NCBI GenBank assembly: GCA_964351865.1
Contig: CAYGPJ010000020.1
Coordinates: 7,149-71,148 of the forward strand
Direction of reading: 5' to 3'
Length of the DNA: 64,000 nucleotides
DNA from: JBCDJI01 sp964351865
GTDB taxonomy: Bacteria; Verrucomicrobiota; Verrucomicrobiia; Methylacidiphilales; JBCBYL01
In this document: piece after piece, positions 15,990 to 23,879 of the stretch
Position numbering within the stretch: position 1 is the first letter of the stretch
Layout of the letters: each line of letters opens with the position of its first letter
Program-made: the position numbers and the translations under genes
Notes under the pieces: generated by a model
What the model saw: the letters and a program-made list of their open reading frames with translations, nothing else
What the model was told of the DNA's origin: nothing
Databases searched by the model: none

Positions 15990-18257
15990 ATGAGCAAATT
16001 CTCCGAATTTGAAGCAGGTATGTGGCAAGATCGTCTGCGAAGAAGCACACCCTACCAGGCGATCGCCTCACGCGTCAGCGTGGCAGGCCGAGATGACATC
16101 TCGGCGGTTACTAAATTGTCGAGATGCCATCTCGGCCTACATCTCAAAGCATTCGGGGTGGCCGCCGCCACATTCTGTAGGTCCAAACCCCTGCATTTCA
16201 CCCTCGCCTTGACGATGGCTTGTTTTGTGACAAGTTGCGGCGTGCCCCCGCAGGAATTTGAACCCATCACTATCGAACGCAGTTCGAATGAGCCCGCAGC
16301 AGAAAAAGCGACTGAAGAAAAACCAACCCCCATCCAATCAGCCACCCCAAATCAATCCGCACCTGCGGCAACCACCCAAAGCAGCACTCCCCTGCCTGCT
16401 GCAAACGTCATCCCGTTGGAAGATCAGGACTTTCTGGGCCTGCGCTGGACACCGGAAAAATCGGTCTTCCGGGTATTCGCCCCTACTGCCACCCGGGTCA
16501 CGCTGCACCTTTTCCCCTCCGCCGATGGAGCCGACTCCTCAGCGCAACATGATTTGACCGAAGAAGCGGACGACATCTGGGAAGTCGTGGTCGATGGCAA
16601 TCTCGAAGGTCAATTTTACGCTTACCAGTTGGAGGGAGCAGGCCTGAACCCCGAACAGTTCGCGGTCGATCTCTACGCCACCAACACCGTCAATAGCGGC
16701 ACCCGTGCCCGCATCACGGACCTGGATAAAACGAATCCCCCGAACTGGGACCAGCTCAAGGTCGCTCCCGAACTCAAGTCGCCGGTGGATGCCGTGATTT
16801 ATGAACTCCACATTCGCGATCTGACCTCCAGCCCGACCTCCGGCGTTTCGAAAGGCATCGGCTACCTCGGTTGGACCGAAGGCGGCACCCGCTTACCCTC
16901 CCATGACAACATCACCACTGCGCTCGACCACATGCAAGAACTGGGAGTCACGCACGTCCAGATCCTGCCGGTGCACGATTTTGAAAACGACGAAACCGCC
17001 GGGCAGTTCAACTGGGGTTACATGACCAACGGCTTTTTCTCACCGGAAGGGATGTATGCCAGCAACATCAGCGACGATTCCCGCATCCGCGAACTCAAAC
17101 AACTCATCGCTGCGCTGCACCAGCGCGGCATCGGCGTAATTCTGGATGTCGTCTATAACCACACCGGCAACCATGCTGAATTTAATAAGTTCGCCCCGAA
17201 TTATTACTATCGGCAATACGACGACGGCCGCTATTCCAACGGCTCCGGCTGCGGCAACGATTTCCGAACCGAATCGAAAATGGGGCGTCGCCTGATTGTC
17301 GATTCAGTGAAATACTGGGTGGAAGAATACGGGGTCTCCGGCTTCCGTTTTGACCTGATGGCGCTGATGGACACCGGCACCATGCGCATGATCGAAGATG
17401 AACTCTACGAACTCAATCCCGACATCATTCTCTACGGTGAACCCTGGACCAGTGGCCACACCCCAATGAAAGGCAGCCCGCTGGATAAGAACAATCTGAA
17501 GTCGGTCGGCATCGGGGCCTTCAATGATGATTTCCGCAATGCCCTCAAAGGCTATCCGGACGGCGACGGCCCCGGGTTTATTCAGAACGATACCGGCAAG
17601 CTCAATGCCCTCATCGATGGGATCGCCGCCCAGACGCCATGGATTCCGGCCCCGGCCCAGTCGATTAATTACATGACTTGCCACGATAATCTGGTGCTCT
17701 TCGATAAAATCGAGATCTCCCGTCCAAAGGCCACTGAGCGGGAAATCGTCGATATGATGCATCTCGGCTATCTGACGCTCTTCGCAGCTCAAGGAGTACC
17801 CTTTATCCACGCTGGCGAAGAATTTGCCCGCCATAAGGATGGCCACCACAACAGCTACAATGCACCGGATACCGTCAACCAGATTGATTGGTCGCTTAAA
17901 AAGAAGCATTTCCAGCTCTTTCAGGACGTCCAGTCACTGATCGCCCTGCGTAAAGCCCACCCGCTGTTTCGCTTGCGTTCTCCGCGCCAAATCGAAGACC
18001 GTGTCGAGGTCAGTCGGAAGTATTCCCAGGGCCGCCAGTTGATGTGGACCATCGACGGGACCGACATCGCCGGCGAAAGCTGGTCCCGCGCCTGTATCCT
18101 GCTGAACGCGGATGACCAAGGCAGCGCTTCTTTTGAGTTGCCCCCGGGTGACTGGCAGATCGGCTACCAGTCCGGGGAAGCCCGACGCCAGCCCACGCTG
18201 CGTGCCGGATCCTGTAAAGTCCCCGCTTCCAGCGGAACCATCCTCTTTTTACCTTAA
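15990..18257 (+). CDS. Type I pullulanase (GH13), predicted lipoprotein
   Basis: A debranching enzyme for alpha-1,6 links in pullulan and branched dextrins. The N-terminal CBM48-like domain (LGLRWTPEKSVFRVFAPTA, ~145-225) precedes the barrel with FNWGY (pullulanase-type YNWGY motif), DVVYNHTG, GFRFDLMALMD (nucleophile D455), ILYGEPWTSG (acid/base E484) and MTCHDN (D566). The ATG at 15990 gives 755 residues, but residues ~30-50 are translated from a palindromic repeat (16082-16144). A GTG at 16158, just after it, gives a cleaner lipoprotein signal (RSKPLHFTLALTMACFVTSC, lipobox VTSC), so the shorter 699-residue form is probably the true protein. It is last in the amylase operon and completes starch debranching. 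Confidence 0.88.
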   Translation: MSKFSEFEAGMWQDRLRRSTPYQAIASRVSVAGRDDISAVTKLSRCHLGLHLKAFGVAAATFCRSKPLHFTLALTMACFVTSCGVPPQEFEPITIERSSNEPAAEKATEEKPTPIQSATPNQSAPAATTQSSTPLPAANVIPLEDQDFLGLRWTPEKSVFRVFAPTATRVTLHLFPSADGADSSAQHDLTEEADDIWEVVVDGNLEGQFYAYQLEGAGLNPEQFAVDLYATNTVNSGTRARITDLDKTNPPNWDQLKVAPELKSPVDAVIYELHIRDLTSSPTSGVSKGIGYLGWTEGGTRLPSHDNITTALDHMQELGVTHVQILPVHDFENDETAGQFNWGYMTNGFFSPEGMYASNISDDSRIRELKQLIAALHQRGIGVILDVVYNHTGNHAEFNKFAPNYYYRQYDDGRYSNGSGCGNDFRTESKMGRRLIVDSVKYWVEEYGVSGFRFDLMALMDTGTMRMIEDELYELNPDIILYGEPWTSGHTPMKGSPLDKNNLKSVGIGAFNDDFRNALKGYPDGDGPGFIQNDTGKLNALIDGIAAQTPWIPAPAQSINYMTCHDNLVLFDKIEISRPKATEREIVDMMHLGYLTLFAAQGVPFIHAGEEFARHKDGHHNSYNAPDTVNQIDWSLKKKHFQLFQDVQSLIALRKAHPLFRLRSPRQIEDRVEVSRKYSQGRQLMWTIDGTDIAGESWSRACILLNADDQGSASFELPPGDWQIGYQSGEARRQPTLRAGSCKVPASSGTILFLP
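16082..16144. repeat. Palindromic repeat, GTAGGCCGAGAT family, copy 1
   Basis: Arms GGCAGGCCGAGATGACATCT and AGATGCCATCTCGGCCTAC flank a short loop; each arm is itself a small hairpin (CCGAGATG...CATCTCGG). It is more degenerate than the other four copies (22182, 28562, 36421, 48256). It stays open in the frame of the pullulanase gene. Confidence 0.8.
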
Positions 18258-18291
18258 CGCCATAAATCAGCATGCATTCGCCTAAATTTCA

Positions 18292-18304
18292 TTGAACGGT
18301 TCAA
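18292..18304. promoter_or_regulatory. Candidate LacI-family operator (perfect palindrome)
   Basis: TTGAACGGTTCAA is a perfect odd-centred palindrome, 35 bp after the pullulanase stop and 120 bp before the PEP-CTERM gene. Its left part is shared with the imperfect site at the LacI start codon. If functional it would tie the PEP-CTERM genes to the alpha-glucan regulon. Confidence 0.35.
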
Positions 18305-18423
18305 CTAATCATCTAGATAAATGCGTAGACAAGCAATGCCACATAGGAATATTATTTACCGTTGCATGGTACAGAAATTGCTCAGCGCCACGCACCTGAA
18401 ATAAAAAAACAGACTAAGTAACC

Positions 18424-19209
18424 ATGAAAGCACTAACGACCATACTCGCACTGTCCTTGTTGACCGCACACGCGGCACTGGCACAAGTCGTAGACAATGC
18501 CTCAAATTATGCAACGTGGACGAACGGATCCAGTGGCGGCACGGGTTTCGGCACTTGGGCTCTCAACAATAATGACGATTCGCTAAACCCCACGACTCCT
18601 ATTTTTGCCGGAAACTTTTTAGGGGATTCCACTGCCGGAGCTGCTGATATCAATACTGGGGGTAACTCTTTTGGGCTTTATGCCAATCCCGGTGCAGCAT
18701 TCAGCACCGCAACTCGGAGCTTTTCAACCTCATTAACGACAAATGACATATTCACTGTAGATCTGGGCCTTAATTTTGCTAACGGCAACAAAGGGTTCAA
18801 CCTTAGAACCGCTGGAACCAACGTATTCGGTTTCAATGTGGGATCCGGAGCTTCAATCAATACCAGTTTCTCTAATAATCCGGTCACCGCCACGTATGAC
18901 TACGGAGGCGCGGCGGCCCTCACCCTCACCATGACCATGACCTCGGCCTCTTCGCTCAACTACAGTGTCACCCGCACCTCCCCCTTGGGCACCCAGGGAA
19001 CACTCTTCGATGGTTCCATTACGGGCATCACGGGCTCGGTCGATAACTTCGAATTTTATGTCTCAGGCACCGACGATGGAGATGCCCAGAACAACTTATA
19101 TTTCAACAACCTGACCGTAGTCCCCGAACCCACCACCTGGACCCTGCTCGGACTCGGAATCGGGGCACTCATCATCACCAGACGTCTTCAGAGAAAAATC
19201 AAATCATAA
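18424..19209 (+). CDS. PEP-CTERM sorting domain protein
   Basis: A 261-residue exported protein. An N-terminal signal peptide (MKALTTILALSLLTAHAALA) leads a Gly/Asn/Thr/Ser-rich beta-type body with no recognised catalytic motif. The C-terminus has the PEP-CTERM tripartite signal: VVPEPTTWTLLGLGIGALII, a hydrophobic helix and the basic tail TRRLQRKIKS. Such proteins are processed by exosortase and end up at the surface or in extracellular matrix; no exosortase is in the window. It lies 166 bp downstream of the pullulanase gene and 20 bp before a second PEP-CTERM gene, so the two probably form a transcription unit. The body is not assigned to a family here. Confidence 0.88.
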   Translation: MKALTTILALSLLTAHAALAQVVDNASNYATWTNGSSGGTGFGTWALNNNDDSLNPTTPIFAGNFLGDSTAGAADINTGGNSFGLYANPGAAFSTATRSFSTSLTTNDIFTVDLGLNFANGNKGFNLRTAGTNVFGFNVGSGASINTSFSNNPVTATYDYGGAAALTLTMTMTSASSLNYSVTRTSPLGTQGTLFDGSITGITGSVDNFEFYVSGTDDGDAQNNLYFNNLTVVPEPTTWTLLGLGIGALIITRRLQRKIKS

Positions 19210-19229
19210 ACCATCAGGAATAACAAATC

Positions 19230-19817
19230 ATGAAAATCAAAACACTCACCCTATCCGTCGCTGCATGCCTCGCGATGGTCTCATCAGGATACTCAGCAGC
19301 AGGCATCTTTGATTCCTTTGTGATTGTGGAAGGCACTTTCTACGACATTGGAGCTACCACCGCTAACGACGATTTTCAAGGCTTCAATCTAGGCACCTTT
19401 GATAAAACCACAGATGATCTGGATTTAGGAGGAGAGCAGAAATCCTTTAAAAATAATGGAACTGATGTCACGGGCCATTTGCTGTCTTATCGTCTGTATT
19501 CAGGAGCACCATCAGGAAGCTTTACGGATATCAGCTACGGCTTTCAGTCTAATCTGATCAATCCTGGAGACCAACAGTGGGGTACGGCATCTGCTACTGC
19601 AGTCGACTTATCTGCTTTGGGCAACGGCACCTACACGCTGGAAGTATTCTCACGGATTACCACTAACTCCGTGGATTCCGGCGCAGAGGTCTTCAATAAT
19701 AATGGGGGATCCAACTACACCGCAACACTGGAAGTTGTTCCTGAACCATCCACTTTCGCATTGCTGTCCCTTGGCTTCGGAGCACTTTGCATGGTTCGAC
19801 GCTTCCGAAGAAAATAA
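19230..19817 (+). CDS. PEP-CTERM sorting domain protein
   Basis: A 195-residue exported protein, with signal peptide MKIKTLTLSVAACLAMVSSGYSA and a C-terminal sorting signal (VVPEPSTFALLSLGFGALCM followed by VRRFRRK). The body is acidic and Gly/Asn-rich, predicted beta-rich, with no catalytic motif I recognise. It follows the first PEP-CTERM gene by 20 bp, and a strong intrinsic terminator at 19844-19865 closes the unit. The role is unknown; in other bacteria such proteins are matrix or surface components. Confidence 0.85.
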   Translation: MKIKTLTLSVAACLAMVSSGYSAAGIFDSFVIVEGTFYDIGATTANDDFQGFNLGTFDKTTDDLDLGGEQKSFKNNGTDVTGHLLSYRLYSGAPSGSFTDISYGFQSNLINPGDQQWGTASATAVDLSALGNGTYTLEVFSRITTNSVDSGAEVFNNNGGSNYTATLEVVPEPSTFALLSLGFGALCMVRRFRRK

Positions 19818-19843
19818 GTATTCCACCATTAATCGATTTGTCC

Positions 19844-19865
19844 AAACCCCGCATTTGCGGGGTTT
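19844..19865 (+). terminator. Intrinsic terminator after PEP-CTERM pair
   Basis: A 9-bp perfect stem (AAACCCCGC / GCGGGGTTT) with loop ATTT is followed by a T-rich tract (GTTGTTTCT), 26 bp after the stop at 19817. Confidence 0.8.
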
Positions 19866-19895
19866 GTTGTTTCTACCGCTCGATAAACCTGACTC

Positions 19896-20600
19896 ATGCT
19901 GACAATTTTTATTTCATCATTATTTTTGAGTGCCTCGATCGAAATACCGAGTATCGAGGAAATGAATGCATATTCTAAACAGAAAGAGACTATCACCACT
20001 CAATTCGAAGCCGGCCCTCCCCCACCCGACGTCATGTATTACATCAACCAAACGTCGAAACCCTTTCATGACGGAAACTATGAGAAGGTTCTGGAAATTC
20101 TGAACACCGCAGGCAGTTCTGCTGATCATCCAGAGCTTTTGAACATTCGAGGCGCCGCTTTGACAGAACTACTAAGATACGACGAAGCCAGACCATTTTT
20201 TGAGCAAGCATTAAAAATACGCCCTACTGCATTCTGGCCAGCTCACAATTTGGCCGAAATCGACCTGCAAACTAAAAAGTACACTAAAGCAAAGCAACAG
20301 TTCACAGCTTTAAAGCAGCGGTTTCCAGATCTGGAGTTACTCGATTTAAAAATATTTATTTGCGAGTTGCTCGGGGGAGAATCTGATATTGCTGAAAAAA
20401 CCCTTGCTCAAGCAAACTTGAACCCGGATCGGGGTTTGTCGCTGCTTTATCAAGCCGCATGGTCATATCATCACGGCAACTCTGATGCAGGCGGAGCTGC
20501 ACTGAAAAAATACGAGAAAACCTACCCCTCTAAATCCGTAAACTTCTTTATCTCTATATTTGTCGATCAGGGCTGGATTCTCGCAGGCGGAATTTACTGA
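19896..20600 (+). CDS. TPR-repeat protein
   Basis: A 234-residue protein with tetratricopeptide-like helical repeats, clearest between residues 55 and 155 (for example LNIRGAALTELLRYDEARPF, FEQALKIRP, AKQQFTALKQRFP). The first ~14 residues (LTIFISSLFLSAS) are hydrophobic and could be a weak signal peptide. It follows a terminator, so it has its own promoter. TPR domains bind partner proteins; the partner is not evident. It converges on two small membrane-protein genes 17 bp downstream. Confidence 0.75.
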   Translation: MLTIFISSLFLSASIEIPSIEEMNAYSKQKETITTQFEAGPPPPDVMYYINQTSKPFHDGNYEKVLEILNTAGSSADHPELLNIRGAALTELLRYDEARPFFEQALKIRPTAFWPAHNLAEIDLQTKKYTKAKQQFTALKQRFPDLELLDLKIFICELLGGESDIAEKTLAQANLNPDRGLSLLYQAAWSYHHGNSDAGGAALKKYEKTYPSKSVNFFISIFVDQGWILAGGIY

Positions 20601-20616
20601 ATACGACTTAAACAAA

Positions 20617-20910
20617 CTACTGACGATTCATCGTAGGAGATGAAGCCGGCCGAATGTTATACGACTCCACAATCTTCTGGGCCGTCGGGCTGTAGGGAGC
20701 CAGTCCCATCAGTTCCCGCGACAGGTCAATCAGGGTCTGACGAGTCATTCTGGCATCATCAACCATCAACCGCGCCTGCTTCACCTGGGTGCGAATAATA
20801 CTGCGCTGCTTTAACGTTCCGTAGACATCCAGCGCATTGACCAGAATCAAGGCGACCAATACCAGCAAGAGTGGATAGAAGGACGAATAGTGTTTTTCGA
20901 AATCATTCAT
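20617..20910 (-). CDS. Small single-pass membrane protein of unknown function
   Basis: A 97-residue protein with one N-terminal transmembrane helix (SSFYPLLLVLVALILVNAL, residues 9-27) and a soluble alpha-helical remainder, probably periplasmic. I do not recognise the family. Its ATG overlaps the stop of the upstream gene by 4 bp, and both products have the same layout (short N-terminus, one helix, ~65-residue helical tail, a YN/YxxxP-containing C-terminus). The pair therefore probably forms a heteromeric membrane unit or a duplicated gene. Confidence 0.65.
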   Translation of the reverse strand: MNDFEKHYSSFYPLLLVLVALILVNALDVYGTLKQRSIIRTQVKQARLMVDDARMTRQTLIDLSRELMGLAPYSPTAQKIVESYNIRPASSPTMNRQ

Positions 20911-21182
20911 TTCGATCCTCCATTCGGGTTTGCGTTGGGATAAAGTCCATACTGACGTAACAGATCTGCCAGATCGGGCTCCGTTTCCGTCCCTCGCATC
21001 AACCGGTTGGTAATCCCGTTCAACAATGGTCGCGCCGCCTGCCCCTGCATAATCTCCCGCTGCGATTGGGCTAATTCCACACTCAGTTGGTGCGTATTGT
21101 GGATCAATAATCCTTTCACGAGTAGCAACACGATTAGAATAATCGCACTGCCCATCAGGATTTGAAATTGCTGCCGCGTCAT
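20907..21182 (-). CDS. Small single-pass membrane protein of unknown function
   Basis: A 91-residue protein with one transmembrane helix (FQILMGSAIILIVLLLVKGL, residues 6-25) followed by a predicted helical region rich in Gln, Arg and Glu. It is first in a two-gene minus-strand unit, with its stop overlapping the next start by 4 bp. No family is recognised. The shared architecture of the two proteins suggests a coiled-coil pair at the inner membrane (inference). Confidence 0.65.
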   Translation of the reverse strand: MTRQQFQILMGSAIILIVLLLVKGLLIHNTHQLSVELAQSQREIMQGQAARPLLNGITNRLMRGTETEPDLADLLRQYGLYPNANPNGGSK

Positions 21183-21536
21183 GCCTTAAAACTGATCGGT
21201 GCTGCCTCAGATGACAAGTTCTAAGTCGAGAACCCTTAGCCCCGATCGTTTACAGGAAGTGTGATATCGTATCCGGAACGGGAACAAGCGGTTGGGGACA
21301 CCCGCTGCTACAGCGCGAAGTCTTATTCTTTGGAATTGATAGTGGGTGTCCTCACCCACTTTTGAAGTAGACGAGACTCCTCTCATCTCACACCCCCTGA
21401 TCTCTTTTCATTACTCTAATGATTTGCGGGTAACAAAATGACTCATAGAACTTGCCAATACGCCTAAGTTTTTACTGTATTTCTCATACGCTTTGCCCTT
21501 GCCAGCAGCCGACTCCCCGAACAGAATCCCCTCTTT
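21183..21536. other. Intergenic region with small hairpins
   Basis: This 354-bp divergent intergenic region holds no convincing gene. It contains a short hairpin GTGGGTG-TCCT-CACCCAC at 21342-21359 and GC-rich GGTTGGGGACACCCGCTGC near 21280, which resembles arms of the other palindromic elements of this window but has no clear partner arm. Promoters for both flanking genes must lie here; no clear -35/-10 pair stood out. Confidence 0.4.
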
Positions 21537-22172
21537 ATGGCTGAAAAACGTTTATCAGAGAATACACCCGTCAATCCGTTTGATGAACCCCGTATCGTTG
21601 CCGATCCGGAGGAGTTGTTTCAATCCTACAAGAATCACATTCTGATCGGCGCTGCTGTCATCGTGATTGCTGTCGTGGGTGGTCTGGGATGGTGGATCTC
21701 CAAGCTGAATCATGAATCCGACGCGCAAGCCGCACTCCAGCAAGTAGATTCTGTCGCAGGCTGGACGACTGTCGCCGGGGAATATGCCAATACTTCTGCC
21801 GGTGGCTTTGCCCAACTGAAACTGGCCGAGGCGCATAAAGAATCCGGCGACTGGCCAGCCGTGGAAGCCGCTTTTGCCTCCTTTCTGGAATACCATAAAA
21901 AGAGTCCGCTCGCACCTGCCGCAGAACTCGGATACGCTCGAGCACTCGAGGCCCAGCAGAAATACGAGCAAGCTCAGACCGCTTATCAGAATATTATTTC
22001 ATCACCCGAACCTCATCCGTTCATGGCCCCGGCCTACATCGGCCTCGCCCGCACGTATGCAGCCACCGAGCAACCGGAAGCCGCTAAGCAGACGCTGGCA
22101 GATATGATCGCCAGCACCTCCGAATCCGCCTTCATCGGTGAGGCGGAAGCGATGCTGAAGAAATTGAACTGA
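21537..22172 (+). CDS. YfgM-like TPR membrane protein
   Basis: A 211-residue protein with a cytoplasmic N-terminus, one transmembrane helix (HILIGAAVIVIAVVGGLGWW, ~34-53) and a periplasmic TPR domain (~75-205: FAQLKLAEAHKESGDW, YARALEAQQKYEQAQTAYQN). This matches the YfgM/TPR_21 family, which in Escherichia coli joins periplasmic chaperones to the SecYEG translocon. It is monocistronic, and a palindromic repeat and a bidirectional terminator follow. Assignment rests on layout and length, not on a diagnostic residue. Confidence 0.7.
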   Translation: MAEKRLSENTPVNPFDEPRIVADPEELFQSYKNHILIGAAVIVIAVVGGLGWWISKLNHESDAQAALQQVDSVAGWTTVAGEYANTSAGGFAQLKLAEAHKESGDWPAVEAAFASFLEYHKKSPLAPAAELGYARALEAQQKYEQAQTAYQNIISSPEPHPFMAPAYIGLARTYAATEQPEAAKQTLADMIASTSESAFIGEAEAMLKKLN

Positions 22173-22181
22173 TTTTAAACC

Positions 22182-22242
22182 TGTAGGACGAGATTGCATC
22201 TCGTCATTTTCTTTTACTGGCGAGATACAATCTCGCCCTACA
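22182..22242. repeat. Palindromic repeat, GTAGGNCGAGAT family, copy 2
   Basis: Arms TGTAGGACGAGATTGCATCT and AGATACAATCTCGCCCTACA flank a short loop, 9 bp after the stop of the YfgM-like gene. Confidence 0.85.
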
Positions 22243-22244
22243 TT

Positions 22245-22274
22245 AAAAAAGGGGAGCCAATGGGCTCCCTTTTT
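22245..22274. terminator. Bidirectional intrinsic terminator
   Basis: GGGAGCC-AATG-GGCTCCC is flanked by an A-run on the left and a T-run on the right, so it can end both the plus-strand YfgM-like gene and the minus-strand trxB transcript. Confidence 0.8.
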
Positions 22275-22324
22275 AGGTTAAAGATTCAAGTCGCGTAGCG
22301 GATCGATTTCGTCATCCCCGCAGC

Positions 22325-22362
22325 GGTAAGATGAGTCTGCCTGCGGCAGCCACAATCTTACC
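22325..22362. repeat. Imperfect hairpin downstream of trxB
   Basis: GGTAAGATGAGTCTGCC pairs imperfectly with GGCAGCCACAATCTTACC. It ends 13 bp before the trxB stop codon region and resembles the other GTA(A/G)G...CTTAC elements in form. Confidence 0.5.
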
Positions 22363-22374
22363 CTACAGTCCCGA

Positions 22375-23301
22375 TTAAGAATCCAGCGCGGCCAGATAAC
22401 GTTCCGCATCGATCGCTGCCCGGCAGCCCATCCCGGCTGCCGTGATCGCTTGCCGATAGACGGAATCCGCGCAATCGCCCGCGACATAGACGCCCTCGAC
22501 GTTGGTGCTGCTGCCGCACTTGAGATCAATATATCCGGCATCGTCCATATCGATCTGCCCTTTAAAAATCTGCGTATTCGGCACGTGTCCGATGGCAACA
22601 AAAACCCCGGCACAATCCATCGTGCTCGCTTCACCTGTTTTGATATTCTTCAAGCGCACTCCTGCCACTTCTTCATCCCCCGTGATTTCTTCCACCACGG
22701 TATCCCAGATCGGCTTGATCTTTTCATTCGCCAGCGTGCGCTCGGCCATAATTTTAGAAGCCCGCAATTCATCGCGGCGATGCACCAGATAAACCACCGA
22801 CCCGAAGCGGGTCAGATACATCGCTTCTTCACAGGCGGAGTCCCCTCCACCTACCACCACCAGCGGTTTATCGCGAAAAAGGGGCAATGCGCCATCACAG
22901 GTCGCACAATAGGTGACGCCGCGATTTTCCAGTTCTTTCTCACCCGGCACCCCCAGATGCTTGTGTCCGGCACCCGTCGCAATAATCAGCGTCTTGGTTT
23001 CCACTGACTTACCGTCGACGGTAAGCTTGATGGGGGTGGAGGTCACATCCACCGCTTCGACGGTGCTCATATACTGCACGTTGGTACCGAAGCGCGTCGC
23101 CTGCTCCTGCATTTCCATCATGAGCTGATTGCCATCGATGCCTTTACTGAAACCGGGGAAATTCTCCACAATGGTGGTGGTGGTGAGCAACCCACCAGGC
23201 TGCATGCCGGTAATCAACAAAGGTTTTAAATCCGCACGCGCGGTATATACCGCTGCCGTCCATCCTGCACATCCTGATCCAATAATGACTACGTTTTCCA
23301 T
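22375..23301 (-). CDS. trxB: Thioredoxin-disulfide reductase
   Basis: A 308-residue cytoplasmic flavoenzyme that uses NADPH to reduce thioredoxin. Visible are the FAD-binding GSGCAGW motif (residues 8-14; the usual Pro is Cys here), the redox pair CATC (C132/C135), the NADPH-binding GGGDSACEEA and the C-terminal FAD motif GVYVAGDCAD. Length fits the low-molecular-weight bacterial type. It lies close to a thioredoxin-coupled arsenate reductase gene on the same strand, whose recycling it would support. Confidence 0.95.
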   Translation of the reverse strand: MENVVIIGSGCAGWTAAVYTARADLKPLLITGMQPGGLLTTTTIVENFPGFSKGIDGNQLMMEMQEQATRFGTNVQYMSTVEAVDVTSTPIKLTVDGKSVETKTLIIATGAGHKHLGVPGEKELENRGVTYCATCDGALPLFRDKPLVVVGGGDSACEEAMYLTRFGSVVYLVHRRDELRASKIMAERTLANEKIKPIWDTVVEEITGDEEVAGVRLKNIKTGEASTMDCAGVFVAIGHVPNTQIFKGQIDMDDAGYIDLKCGSSTNVEGVYVAGDCADSVYRQAITAAGMGCRAAIDAERYLAALDS

Positions 23302-23365
23302 AAGAAGCTACCCAGTGAATGGCAATCAGAGATTTAATCAACCTCATTATTCCATTTTTCCGATT

Positions 23366-23803
23366 TTAACGATTCTCGCGTAATCCAGCGGCATAAGCAC
23401 CGAACACCAGCGCAATTTCATCCCGCACCCGCTCGAACACGACTCGCTTCTCAGCATCACTGCCTGCCGCTTTGGCCGGATCATCAAATCCCCAGTGATA
23501 CCGATTCACCTGCCCAGGAAATACCGGACACGCTTCTTCCGCATTGCCACAGACCGTAATGACCGTCTGCACATTACTGCTTTTGAATTCGTCCAGATGC
23601 TTGGAATGATGGCCAGTGAGATCAACCCCAATTTCCGACATGACCTCGATTGCCAGCGGATGCACGTAGCCCGCCGGCTTAGAGCCCGCGCTAGCGACCT
23701 CATACAGCCCCTGCAGCTCACGCCTTAAGATGCCTTCTCCCATGTGAGAGCGACATGAGTTGCCCGTGCACAAAACTAATATCAGTGGTTTTTGATCGCT
23801 CAT
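23366..23803 (-). CDS. arsC: Arsenate reductase, thioredoxin-coupled (LMW phosphatase fold)
   Basis: A 145-residue enzyme reducing arsenate to arsenite. The P-loop CTGNSCR (CX5R, residues 12-18) and the cysteine pair in VCGNAEEACPVFPG fit the thioredoxin-dependent ArsC family; PAKAAGSDAEKRVVFERVRDEI is the family's C-terminal helix. The ATG at 23803 is chosen because LILVLCTGNSC then begins at residue 7, as usual; the open frame extends 13 codons upstream. Thioredoxin reductase lies directly downstream, matching the redox chemistry. No arsenite transporter or ArsR is nearby. Confidence 0.88.
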   Translation of the reverse strand: MSDQKPLILVLCTGNSCRSHMGEGILRRELQGLYEVASAGSKPAGYVHPLAIEVMSEIGVDLTGHHSKHLDEFKSSNVQTVITVCGNAEEACPVFPGQVNRYHWGFDDPAKAAGSDAEKRVVFERVRDEIALVFGAYAAGLRENR

Positions 23804-23879
23804 AGATGATGTTGTTAAAAATTCATCCCAAAAATGCTGCATTAACGTCAGATGACAATACCAATTTCAAATGCGGGCA

